This document shows positions 28,688 to 36,155 of a DNA stretch of 64,000 nucleotides, one piece after another. Both the position numbers and the translations under genes were made by a program. The DNA comes from Thalassobaculum litoreum DSM 18839 (lineage in GTDB: Bacteria > Pseudomonadota > Alphaproteobacteria > Thalassobaculales > Thalassobaculaceae). The notes under the pieces were generated by a model, which was not told the origin of the DNA, did no database searches, and saw nothing but the letters and a program-made list of their open reading frames with translations. Positions within the stretch are counted from its first letter, which is position 1. Every line of letters starts with the position of its first letter. The stretch is from NCBI RefSeq assembly GCF_900102465.1, contig NZ_FNBW01000020.1:1-64000 (forward strand), written 5' to 3'.

Positions 28688-29551
28688 TCAGAAGCTGTAG
28701 GTCAGGCCGATCAGGCCCAGGGGCTGTGTCCGTTCCTCCACCAGAGGACTGTTCGCCGCCTCGTCGAGCAGGTGCGACACGCCGATGGACCCGACAGCAC
28801 TTAGGGAGTCGGTCACCCGATAACGAGCGCTCAGGTGCAGGGTGACGTCCCGGAAGCCGCTTCCGGGCGCGTAGCTCCGCAAGCCCGATGACGACGCCTC
28901 GGCCCCGTCGATGCCGAAATATCCGTCCATGAATTTCTCGTTGGCCCAAGTCACCCCGAGGCTGGGCGTGAGCGTCAGCCGATCGGTCGCGTGCACCGGG
29001 TAGGCCAGCCCCACCCCCACGGTCATTCCCCGGTCGGTATCGCTCACCCCCTGGGTCGCCTCGAGCGTCGCCACCGCGCCATTGAAGCGCGCCGACAGAA
29101 AAAGGCGGGCGCTCAGAGCGTCGTCGGCCCCCTCGACCCCGTCCGGCACGTCGTCGTCGTCATATCCCCGCATCCAGTTGACGGCGACCCCGGCGGCGAA
29201 GACGGGGGTCTGAAGCACGTTGACGCCGATTCCGTCTCCGGTCCTGGCGAAGAACCGGCCATACTTCACATCGACCAGCGGCACCGGTTCAATTTCGTAG
29301 TCGTCCGATCCCTTGAATTTGGGGGTCCAGGCCGCGCCGGCTCCCACCGTCCAATGGTCGTCATCCTTCTTGGTCTCTGCGTCCTTCTTGGTCTCGGCGC
29401 CGGAAGCGAGAACGGCAGCCGACGCTGGGTCTTTCTTCGCGGCGGACCCCGCCTGAGCGGCGTCTGGAAAGGCGATCGTCAGTGCTGTGGCGGCAAGCCA
29501 CGTTCCGGTGGCGATCCGACGGATCAGAGAGTTGGGGCTTGTCACGTGCAT
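28688..29551 (-). CDS. mipA: MipA/OmpV-family outer-membrane beta-barrel protein
   Basis: A 287-residue protein with a signal peptide ending near PDAAQA, a short Lys/Asp-rich linker containing the repeat ETKKDAETKKD, and a beta-barrel of the MipA/OmpV family (GAGAAWTPKFKGSDDYEIEP; DGIGVNVL; VGVGLAYPV) ending with aromatic GLIGLTYSF. Members are implicated in peptidoglycan-enzyme scaffolding, outer-membrane permeability and antibiotic response. The ATG at 29551 is preferred over one at 29572, because the latter would fall inside the operator and 7 residues of extension would precede the signal. Divergent from tetR. Confidence 0.88.
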   Translation of the reverse strand: MHVTSPNSLIRRIATGTWLAATALTIAFPDAAQAGSAAKKDPASAAVLASGAETKKDAETKKDDDHWTVGAGAAWTPKFKGSDDYEIEPVPLVDVKYGRFFARTGDGIGVNVLQTPVFAAGVAVNWMRGYDDDDVPDGVEGADDALSARLFLSARFNGAVATLEATQGVSDTDRGMTVGVGLAYPVHATDRLTLTPSLGVTWANEKFMDGYFGIDGAEASSSGLRSYAPGSGFRDVTLHLSARYRVTDSLSAVGSIGVSHLLDEAANSPLVEERTQPLGLIGLTYSF

Positions 29552-29563
29552 GGCTCCGCAAAT

Positions 29564-29583
29564 AAGATGCATTTTCGTATCTT
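29564..29583. promoter_or_regulatory. Predicted TetR operator O1 (imperfect palindrome)
   Basis: AAGATGCATTTTCGTATCTT has the same 9-2-9 architecture and left half-site as the perfect operator at 29609-29628. It covers the predicted transcription start of mipA, touches its -10 element and ends 12 bp before the mipA ATG. Confidence 0.6.
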
Positions 29584-29610
29584 ATAGAGATGACCGAACG
29601 ATCGAGTCAA
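29581..29610 (-). promoter_or_regulatory. mipA promoter lying between the two operators
   Basis: On the reverse strand: -35 TTGACT (29605-29610), an 18-bp spacer, and -10 TATAAG (29581-29586). The -35 overlaps operator O2 and the -10 overlaps O1. Confidence 0.6.
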
Positions 29611-29628
29611 GATGCATTGATGCATCTT
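29609..29628. promoter_or_regulatory. Predicted TetR operator O2 (perfect palindrome)
   Basis: AAGATGCATTGATGCATCTT is a perfect 20-bp palindrome with 9-bp arms, 17 bp upstream of the tetR ATG and over the mipA -35. Its centre is 45 bp from that of O1. It is the expected position for autoregulation and for repression of the divergent porin gene. Confidence 0.72.
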
Positions 29629-29645
29629 ATTGGGGTGACTGACGC

Positions 29646-30230
29646 ATGAAGGAACGCCGTCGCGGCGCGGATCTGGAAGCGGCCCTGTTGGAGGCCGCCT
29701 GGATGGAACTGACGGAACGGGGCTACGCCGGACTGACCATGGAAGGGGTGGCCGCGCGGGCCGGCACGAGCCGGCCGGTAATTGCCCGCCGATGGTCGAG
29801 CACCGCCGACCTCGCCATCGCGGCGATCCGCAAGGAGCTGGAAAACCACCCGATGTCTGTGGCCGAGTCAGGCGATCTCCGGGGCGAACTCCTGGAGTAT
29901 CTGGACCGGGCCTCGAAACGTGCCCAAGGCATCGCTGCGGCCTTCTCCGTTTTCGCCAGTGGATACTTCCAGGAAACCGCCTCCACGCCGCAGGACTTCC
30001 GCGAGGCGCTCGGCGCCGGCGGCAACGATACCTTGGGCGGCATTCTGCGCCGGGCGGCGGATCGCGGCGAGATCGAGGAGCACTGCCTCGCCCCACCGGT
30101 CGTCACGTTGCTGAGCGACCTCTTCCGCTATCACGCCATCATGTCGTTCTCGCCCCCCTCGCCGGAGCTACGAACCGCCTGGGTGGACAAGATCTTTCTC
30201 CCCTTGGTCAGGAGCGACCGTGACCGCTAG
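29646..30230 (+). CDS. TetR/AcrR-family transcriptional regulator
   Basis: A 194-residue TetR-type repressor. The N-terminal helix-turn-helix is clear (LTERGYAGLTMEGVAARAGT, then SRPVIARRWSSTADL), followed by an all-helical ligand-binding domain with no recognised signature (TetR_C-like, SPPSPELRTAWVDKIFLPLV). It is divergent from mipA, and two matching palindromes occupy the intergenic region, so it very likely represses itself and the mipA unit. The inducer is unknown. Confidence 0.92.
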   Translation: MKERRRGADLEAALLEAAWMELTERGYAGLTMEGVAARAGTSRPVIARRWSSTADLAIAAIRKELENHPMSVAESGDLRGELLEYLDRASKRAQGIAAAFSVFASGYFQETASTPQDFREALGAGGNDTLGGILRRAADRGEIEEHCLAPPVVTLLSDLFRYHAIMSFSPPSPELRTAWVDKIFLPLVRSDRDR

Positions 30231-30371
30231 GCGGCGCGGTCTCCGCAAACAAGCGCCACCACCGATAAGAGAATGTTTTGCCGGTTGCAAAATCTTGCGC
30301 TGTCGGCCACCGTTCACGCCCTCCTGCCCGCGTCAGTAGAATGGGCGGTACAACCTGATCAGGGCCGGCCA

Positions 30372-31289
30372 GTGGCATCGGTATCGGACTTCCGCGCTCC
30401 GGCGGTTTCCCCGGCCGCATGGTACATGCTCACCGCCCTGATCTTCGCGATCATGCTGGCCCTGTTCAAATGGCTCGGGCAGAGCCTGCCGACCACCCAG
30501 CTCCTGCTGCTGCGGCAGCTCGGCGTCATGGCGATTCTGGTGCCCGCGATGGTGCAGTCCCGGGGCGAGGTGCTGCGGGCCGAGCGTCCGGGGCTCAACC
30601 TGTTCCGCGGCCTGCTCTCGGCCGGCTCGATGCTGCTCGGCTTCACCGCCGTGGTGCATCTGTCCCTGGCGGAATCCACGACCCTGCATTTCACCAAGGT
30701 GTTCTTCGTGGTGCTGCTTGGCGGCCTGCTGCTGCGCGAGCGGATGACCGTGACCCGGTGGGGCGCGATGGCGCTGGGTTTCGCCGGGGTGGCCGTGGTG
30801 CTCGCCCCCAGCGCCAGTTCGATGGTCGATCCGATGGCGGTCTTCGCCGTCCTGGCCGCGGCGATGACGGCCGGCACGATGCTGGTCGTGCGCACGCTGG
30901 CCCAGGTGGAACGGACCTCCACCATGATGATCTGGCAATCGGCCGTGGTGCTCGCCGTGGTGGCGATCCCGGGCACCACCGGATGGATCATGCCGAGCCT
31001 GGAGCAGTGGGGCTGGATCGCCCTGCTCTGCCTGCTGATGGGGGCGGCGCAGTGGACCATGATCCGCGCCCACCGCAGCGCCGAGGCCTCCGCCCTGTCG
31101 CCGCTGGAATATACCCGGCTGCTCTATGCGGCCGTCTTCGGGTACCTGATCTTCGACCACGTGCCGGAGGGCAACACCCTGCTCGGGGCGATCCTGATCG
31201 TTGCCGCGGCGATCTGGGTCCGGCGGGACGCGCGGGCCGCCCCGGTGGAGGACGAGGACGACATCTCCGACCCGGCGGAGCGGCGTTAG
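30372..31289 (+). CDS. EamA/DMT-superfamily transporter
   Basis: A 305-residue inner-membrane protein with ten predicted helices in two EamA halves. It starts WYMLTALIFAIMLALFKWLG; a charged Asp/Glu-rich C-terminal tail (PVEDEDDISDP) follows the last helix. Family members export amino acids, purines or other metabolites; no substrate can be assigned. The GTG at 30372 is chosen because the 33 codons back to an ATG at 30273 show mixed third-position bases, unlike the rest of the gene. It follows tetR at 141 bp and probably has its own promoter. Confidence 0.85.
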   Translation: MASVSDFRAPAVSPAAWYMLTALIFAIMLALFKWLGQSLPTTQLLLLRQLGVMAILVPAMVQSRGEVLRAERPGLNLFRGLLSAGSMLLGFTAVVHLSLAESTTLHFTKVFFVVLLGGLLLRERMTVTRWGAMALGFAGVAVVLAPSASSMVDPMAVFAVLAAAMTAGTMLVVRTLAQVERTSTMMIWQSAVVLAVVAIPGTTGWIMPSLEQWGWIALLCLLMGAAQWTMIRAHRSAEASALSPLEYTRLLYAAVFGYLIFDHVPEGNTLLGAILIVAAAIWVRRDARAAPVEDEDDISDPAERR

Positions 31290-31368
31290 ACGCGCCGGGA
31301 TATTGACGATCCGCCCGCGCGACCGATCTTGAAGGGATCAAGGTTAACGACCATTGCCGGAGAGTTTC

Positions 31369-32190
31369 GTGAACCGCCTCCTGCTCGCTTCCTTTCTGAT
31401 CGCGTTTTCCACGCCCGCTTTGGCCGCCGGCGGCCCGATGCGCGCCACCTACGAGGTCTATTTCGGCGGGCTGCACATCCTGAGCGCGGAGTCCGAGTTC
31501 GCGCCGGAGACGCGCCGCTACGCCGTGACGGCGAAGGCGGAGACCCGGGGCATCCTCAGCGTGTTCTTCGGCTGGCGCGGCGAGACCCGGTCGGCCGGTC
31601 GGTTCGACGGTCGCCGCGCGGTGCCGGACCGGCACACGAATTTCGGATGGCGCGGGGACGAGCAGCGCTCGGTGATCCTGACCTACGGCCCCGACGGCGA
31701 GGTGACCGAGACCCGCATCGACCCGGCCCCGGATCCCGAGGAGGTGACCGCCCTGCCGGAGGATGCGGAGACCGGAACCATCGACCCGCTGACCGTGATC
31801 GCCCAGGTCTCGCGGACGATGAACCAGACGGGGACCTGCGACGGCGAGTTCGCGGTGTTCGACGGCCGCCGGCGCTACGACCTGCGGGTCAGCGACCAGG
31901 GCATGGAGACCTTGCCGGCCACCAGCTACTCGATCTTCAGCGGCGAGGCGCGGCGCTGCCGGGTGGAATACGCCATGCTCGGCGGCGAACGGAAGGATCC
32001 CAGCAAGTACAGCAAGACCGCCCGCGACCGGGTGGTCTACGTGGCCCGCCCGGTGAAGGACGCGCCGGCCATTCCGGTGGCGCTGAAGATCGAAACCGAT
32101 TTCGGCACGCTGATGGCCCACCTCACCGGCGTCGAGACTCGCAAGGATCTGGCGTTGAGCGATGAAACCGCCGCGCGCGGCTCACGCTGA
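31369..32190 (+). CDS. DUF3108 domain protein, exported
   Basis: A 273-residue exported protein. The GTG at 31369 has GGAGAG five bases upstream and yields a clean signal peptide (NRLLLASFLIAFSTPALA). The mature part starts with YEVYFGGLHILSAESEF, a beta-rich DUF3108 pattern also seen in periplasmic or lipid-interacting proteins. Two cysteines in the mature part (GTCDGE and RRCRVEY) could form a disulfide. Function unknown. Its 3' end overlaps the convergent MaoC gene by 9 bp. Confidence 0.82.
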   Translation: MNRLLLASFLIAFSTPALAAGGPMRATYEVYFGGLHILSAESEFAPETRRYAVTAKAETRGILSVFFGWRGETRSAGRFDGRRAVPDRHTNFGWRGDEQRSVILTYGPDGEVTETRIDPAPDPEEVTALPEDAETGTIDPLTVIAQVSRTMNQTGTCDGEFAVFDGRRRYDLRVSDQGMETLPATSYSIFSGEARRCRVEYAMLGGERKDPSKYSKTARDRVVYVARPVKDAPAIPVALKIETDFGTLMAHLTGVETRKDLALSDETAARGSR

Positions 32191-32976
32191 GGCCACGATC
32201 TCCATCCGCAGATCGCAGGCGACCCGACCTTCCGCATTCACCGCGCTGAGCTGGGCCTGGCGATCGTCTTCCGGGTCCTGCGCGACCAGGGTCAGCGGAT
32301 CGTCCCAGAACACCGGCCGCTTGAACCGGGCCACCACCATCGCCACCGGTGCGGCGCGCAGCCGCTCGGCCAGATGGGCCACCATCCAGGTCATGGTCAT
32401 CAGTCCCTGTGCCAGCGGCGCGCGGTAGCCGTAGCGGGCGGCGAATTCCGGGTCGAAATGGATCTCGTTGCCCACCGACTTGGAATAGGTGACCACGTCC
32501 TGCGGCTGCATCGCCTTCCGAGCGATCGCCGTGCCCGGCACCGGATCTGGCGCGGACGCCGAGCCGGAACTGGGCTTGGCGCCCATCTTCTCCAGGTCGG
32601 GCAGCAGGCGGATATGTTCCGACACCACTGCCAGACTGCGGTCGGCCCGGCGGACCTCGAAGCGCTGGACGATGCGGCGGCCACGCGGCACCGCCTCGTT
32701 CGACACGGTCTCGCCGGAGAACAGCACCGCCTCGCCCAGCGGCACCGTACCGGACAGGGTCAGCCGCTGCTCCACATGGATGTAGCCGTCGATCTCCTGA
32801 CCCGCCGCCGACATTGCGCGGAACCCGTCATTGCCCCACAGGGTCGGCTCGGTCAGCCCGCCCCACGCCGCCGGATCGACGGCGCAGGCCTTCAGCGCCT
32901 CCTCCTGGGCGGCCGGATCGCGGGACAGGGTGACCTCGGGGAACCGGAAGCCGGGGATCAGGGTCTCGCCCGCCAT
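32182..32976 (-). CDS. MaoC-like hot-dog dehydratase/hydratase-family protein
   Basis: A 264-residue double hot-dog protein: an FAS1-type N-terminal half and a C-terminal MaoC half. The hydratase-2 signature region reads YSKSVGNEIHFDPEFAARYG, then APLAQGLMTM. In typical hydratases this is GDxNPxHxD; here the catalytic Asp position appears to be Val, while Asn and His remain, so the chemistry may differ or the protein may only bind acyl-CoA. It starts 2 bp after the SDR gene on the same strand, which supports a shared acyl-CoA or fatty-acid pathway. Confidence 0.82.
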   Translation of the reverse strand: MAGETLIPGFRFPEVTLSRDPAAQEEALKACAVDPAAWGGLTEPTLWGNDGFRAMSAAGQEIDGYIHVEQRLTLSGTVPLGEAVLFSGETVSNEAVPRGRRIVQRFEVRRADRSLAVVSEHIRLLPDLEKMGAKPSSGSASAPDPVPGTAIARKAMQPQDVVTYSKSVGNEIHFDPEFAARYGYRAPLAQGLMTMTWMVAHLAERLRAAPVAMVVARFKRPVFWDDPLTLVAQDPEDDRQAQLSAVNAEGRVACDLRMEIVASA

Positions 32977-32978
32977 CC

Positions 32979-33767
32979 TCAGTCCTCGATCTCGGCGGCG
33001 TCGACCATGCCGCCATAGACCGTGTAGCCGCCGTCCACCGGCAGGTTCACGCCGGTGACCGTGCGGGCCAGCGGCGAGGCGAGGAAGATCATGGCATCGG
33101 CGATGGCGCTCGGCGGCAGCATCTCGCCGAGCGGGGTGCGGCGACGGATCTTCTTCTCGTCGATCTTGCCCTGGTCGATCAGGTTCTGGACCAGCGGCGT
33201 GCGGATATAGCCGGGGGCGATGGCATTCACCCGGATGCCCTTCTGCGCCCATTCGCAGGCGAGGTTGCGGGTCAGCCCGACGATGCCGTGCTTGGCCGCG
33301 GTATAGGCGTTGCGCCGCGGCAGGGCGAGGATGCCGGCGATGGAGGAGATGTTGATCACCACCCCATAGCCGGCGGCGATCATCTCCCGCGCCGCCCGCT
33401 TCGACATCACGAAGGTGCCGGTCAGGTGCACGTCGATCAGCCGCTGCCAGTGCTCGGCGGTCTGGTCGATGGTGTCGAGGAAGGTGTCGGACATGCCCGC
33501 ACAGTTGATCAGCACGTCGATCCGGCCGAAGGCGTCCATGGTGGCCGAGACCAGCCGGTCGGCCGTCGCCTCGGTCGAGACATCGCCGCCGAGCCCGATG
33601 TGCCCGTCGCCCAGGGTCGCCGCCTGGGCCTGGGCCGTGTCCTGGTTGAGGTCGGCGATGGCGATCCGCGCGCCGCGTTTGGCGAAGGCCTGGGCGGCGG
33701 CGTAGCCGATCCCGCTGGCGCCCCCGGTGATGAGCACAGCCTGACCGCTGAAATCCGTGTCGGACAT
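32979..33767 (-). CDS. Short-chain dehydrogenase/reductase
   Basis: A 262-residue classical SDR with the cofactor motif TGGASGIG, NCAG, the catalytic Ser/Tyr/Lys pattern (INISSIAG...AYTAAK) and the C-terminal VNLPVDGGYT. The Asp in ADLNQD after strand 2 points to NAD(H). The ATG at 33767 has an excellent ribosome site (AGGAGG). Together with the MaoC-like gene it forms a two-gene unit resembling a hydroxyacyl oxidation/dehydration pair; the substrate is unknown. Confidence 0.9.
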   Translation of the reverse strand: MSDTDFSGQAVLITGGASGIGYAAAQAFAKRGARIAIADLNQDTAQAQAATLGDGHIGLGGDVSTEATADRLVSATMDAFGRIDVLINCAGMSDTFLDTIDQTAEHWQRLIDVHLTGTFVMSKRAAREMIAAGYGVVINISSIAGILALPRRNAYTAAKHGIVGLTRNLACEWAQKGIRVNAIAPGYIRTPLVQNLIDQGKIDEKKIRRRTPLGEMLPPSAIADAMIFLASPLARTVTGVNLPVDGGYTVYGGMVDAAEIED

Positions 33768-33888
33768 CCGTTTCCTCCTGGATGGGTCCGCGCTTTCCCG
33801 GTCGGGCGCGCGGTTATCCCGGAAGTCTAGGCCGCGCCGATCCTCCGCGTCATCCCGTGGAAAAGCGGGTTCCGCCTTTCCCTTCAAT

Positions 33889-34003
33889 CGTCATCCCGGG
33901 AGAGCCCGGACCTGATCCGGGGTCTGCCCGGGACCCTGCACCGAACGATGTGGCTGGGTCCCGGCCGAGCTCCGGGTCGAGCCCGGACCTCACCGGGATG
34001 ACG
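33889..34003 (+). repeat. 115-bp palindromic intergenic repeat, family 1, copy A
   Basis: It begins CGTCATCCCGGGAGAGCC and ends CACCGGGATGACG, forming two imperfect arms of about 48 bp around a short centre. An inverted copy of exactly the same length lies at 35915-36029; the arms are nearly identical and only the central ~20 bp differ. The end of this copy supplies the stop codon and last codons of the EamA gene at 33990. Confidence 0.85.
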
Positions 34004-34898
34004 ATGAAGGGGAGGACGACGCTTGAGACAGCGCCAGCCGCATGCCGAGGATCACCAGCGCCAGCCCGGCGAACAGGCCCAGACCCAGCGTCTCCCCCAG
34101 CAGCAGCGCGCCCAGGGCCGACGCGGTGATCGGCGCCAGCGCCAGGAACAGGGTGACCTCGGTCGCCACCATCTCGCGCAGGGAATACAGCCAGGTGATG
34201 TAGCCGACACCGCTCAAGATGCCGATGAAGGCCACGATCCCCCAGGGAGCGGCGTCCAGGGCGTCCCAGCCGATCGGCGGGCCGTCGAACGGTGACAGCA
34301 TCGCCAGGAACAGCACCGAGGCCCCCATGGCGAGGCCGCTGACCTGCACCGTGGGATAGCGGGTCAGGTAGGGCCGGTAGAGCACGGAGCACACCGCCCC
34401 GGTGAAGGCACTGGCCAGGGCGGCCGCGATGCCGATCCATAGACCCGCGCCACCCGCCTCGCCGATCAGCCGGTCGCTGAGCGCCGCCGCGACCCCCAGC
34501 GTGGTCAGGGCGGCACCGGCCAGCCGGCGCAGGGTCAGCGCCTGACGGCCGAGCAGAGCCGAGATCAGCACCGTCTGCACCGGCATGGTGGCGAAGATCA
34601 GGCTGCCCAGGCCGGCGGAGATATGCATCACCGCCAGGTTCAGCAGGGCGACCAGGATGCCGAACTGGCCGATGCCCAGGGCGGCGATCACCCAGAGATC
34701 GCGCAGGGGGATTCGGCGCCAGCCGAGATGCACCGCCAGCGGCAGGATCATCGCGGCGCCGATGCTGTAGCGGAACAGCGCCAGCACCGTGGGGCCGAGA
34801 TCGTCCACCGCCACCCGGCTGGCGACGATCGAGAGGCCGACCTGCACCCCGGTGAAGGCTGCGGTCATGACCGCGAGGGGCGGCCGGGATGCGCTCAT
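33990..34898 (-). CDS. EamA/DMT-superfamily transporter
   Basis: A 302-residue ten-helix membrane transporter (MTAAFTGVQVGLSIVASRVA; GLGSLIFATMPVQTVLISAL; ALAPITASALGALLLGETLG). Substrate unknown; family members export small metabolites. The Ser-rich tail (SSSPSSSSR) and the stop codon are encoded by the edge of a 115-bp intergenic repeat, so the original C-terminus was probably changed by repeat insertion. Upstream, and on the same strand, is a MarR-GNAT gene, 25 bp away, that may control or be co-transcribed with it. Confidence 0.9.
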   Translation of the reverse strand: MSASRPPLAVMTAAFTGVQVGLSIVASRVAVDDLGPTVLALFRYSIGAAMILPLAVHLGWRRIPLRDLWVIAALGIGQFGILVALLNLAVMHISAGLGSLIFATMPVQTVLISALLGRQALTLRRLAGAALTTLGVAAALSDRLIGEAGGAGLWIGIAAALASAFTGAVCSVLYRPYLTRYPTVQVSGLAMGASVLFLAMLSPFDGPPIGWDALDAAPWGIVAFIGILSGVGYITWLYSLREMVATEVTLFLALAPITASALGALLLGETLGLGLFAGLALVILGMRLALSQASSSPSSSSR

Positions 34899-34923
34899 CG
34901 ACCGGTGCTCGTGGGGGCTGGGC

Positions 34924-35859
34924 TCACAGATCGCGTTCCCAGGTCTCCGCCACCATGGACACGCCGAAGGCGTTTAGCGGCTCGCTGGCGACATGGTCGA
35001 ACCCGGCCTTGCGGTAGATCTCGCGGGCGGCGGTGAGGATGTCGTTGGTCCACAGGGTCATGCGGGAATAGCCGGCGGACCGGGCGAAGCGCATCGCCTC
35101 CTCGGTCAGCCGCTTGCCGATGCCGAGGCCGCGGGCCCGCCCGTCGACGAACAGCATGCGCAGCTTGGCGGTGGTTTCGTCCGCGTCGACGATGAAGACC
35201 GAGCCGACCACCACGCCGTCGCGCTCGGCGATCCAGCAGCAGTGGCGAGCCGGGTCGAAGTTGTCGATGAAATCGGCGGCGATCCGGGCGACCAGCGCCT
35301 CGAAGCTCATGTCGAACCCGTATTCGGCGGCATAGAGCCTGCCATGGGCGGCGATCACCTCGCCCATGTCGCCGGGCCGGTGCGGCCGCAGCAGATAAGG
35401 CTCCGCCGGCGCGGCCGTCGGATCGATGATCGCCTGAATCGTTCCCATGGCCGATAGCAGTCGCCTGCGGTCCTCAGGCGCCAGGGCTTCCAGGGCCTCG
35501 GCGGCCACGACATTGGCCCGGTCGTACATGGGCGTGAAGGCGGCCCGGCCGGCCTCGGTCAGGGACAGGCGCCGGACCCGGCCGTCGGTGGCGTCCGGTA
35601 CGGCGGCGACCCAGCCCTTGGCCCGGAAGCCCTTGAGCAGGCGGCTCACATAGCCGGGATCGACCCGCATGTCGGCGCTGATCTCCTTGGCCGTCGGACC
35701 CTCGCGATGGGCGATCTCGTAGAGCACGCGCATCTCGGTGAGCGAGACCGCACTGCCCTGATGGTCCGGCCCGAGCGCCCCGATATAGGACGTGTAGAAC
35801 CGGCTGAACCGCCGGAACGCGGCAACTTCGGGAGCGAGGGTGGCAGCGGGGTCGGCCAT
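34924..35859 (-). CDS. MarR-type regulator fused to a GNAT acetyltransferase
   Basis: A 311-residue two-domain protein. Residues 1-150 form a MarR winged helix (SLTEMRVLYEIAHREGPTAK, then VDPGYVSRLLKGFRAKGW and a DGRVRRLSLTEAG wing). Residues 155-311 form a GNAT domain with the acetyl-CoA loop DGRARGLGIGKRLTEEAMRF and the late segment AAREIYRKAGF. Such fusions exist in proteobacteria; the acetylated target is unknown. The promoter directly abuts the ATG, so the mRNA may be leaderless. Confidence 0.92.
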   Translation of the reverse strand: MADPAATLAPEVAAFRRFSRFYTSYIGALGPDHQGSAVSLTEMRVLYEIAHREGPTAKEISADMRVDPGYVSRLLKGFRAKGWVAAVPDATDGRVRRLSLTEAGRAAFTPMYDRANVVAAEALEALAPEDRRRLLSAMGTIQAIIDPTAAPAEPYLLRPHRPGDMGEVIAAHGRLYAAEYGFDMSFEALVARIAADFIDNFDPARHCCWIAERDGVVVGSVFIVDADETTAKLRMLFVDGRARGLGIGKRLTEEAMRFARSAGYSRMTLWTNDILTAAREIYRKAGFDHVASEPLNAFGVSMVAETWERDL

Positions 35860-35866
35860 ATAGGTG

Positions 35867-35897
35867 ATTATAGCACTGGATTAGATGCCTTAGACAA
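35867..35897 (-). promoter_or_regulatory. Promoter and MarR-type operator of the MarR-GNAT gene
   Basis: On the reverse strand TTGTCTAAGGCAT (35885-35897) is a near-palindromic 13-mer of MarR-operator type that contains a -35-like TTGTCT. After 19 bp comes a perfect TATAAT (35867-35872). Only 7 bp separate the -10 from the ATG at 35859. The operator over the -35 suggests autorepression. Confidence 0.5.
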
Positions 35898-35914
35898 CTA
35901 GATCCATCATACCC

Positions 35915-36029
35915 CGTCATTCCGGCGAGGTCCGGGCCCGACCCGGAGTTCGGCCGGGACTCAGTCTGGGCGCCTGGTGCAAGGTCCCGGGCAGACCCCG
36001 GATCAAGTCCGGGCTCTCCCGGGATGACG
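35915..36029 (-). repeat. 115-bp palindromic intergenic repeat, family 1, copy B
   Basis: Inverted copy of the element at 33889-34003: same length, nearly the same arms (CGTCATTCCGGCGAGG ... CTCTCCCGGGATGACG), different central bases. It lies between the divergent MarR-GNAT and UxaA-type genes. Confidence 0.85.
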
Positions 36030-36155
36030 CGTTAGGGTCATGTCGGGAGCAAACCACGTCACCCGTTTCCGGCACCCCCGCCGTCGCGCTATGCTCGCCG
36101 CGTCCGCGACGGACCAACGAGAAACGACCACCATATTCGCCAGGGAGAACCCGCC

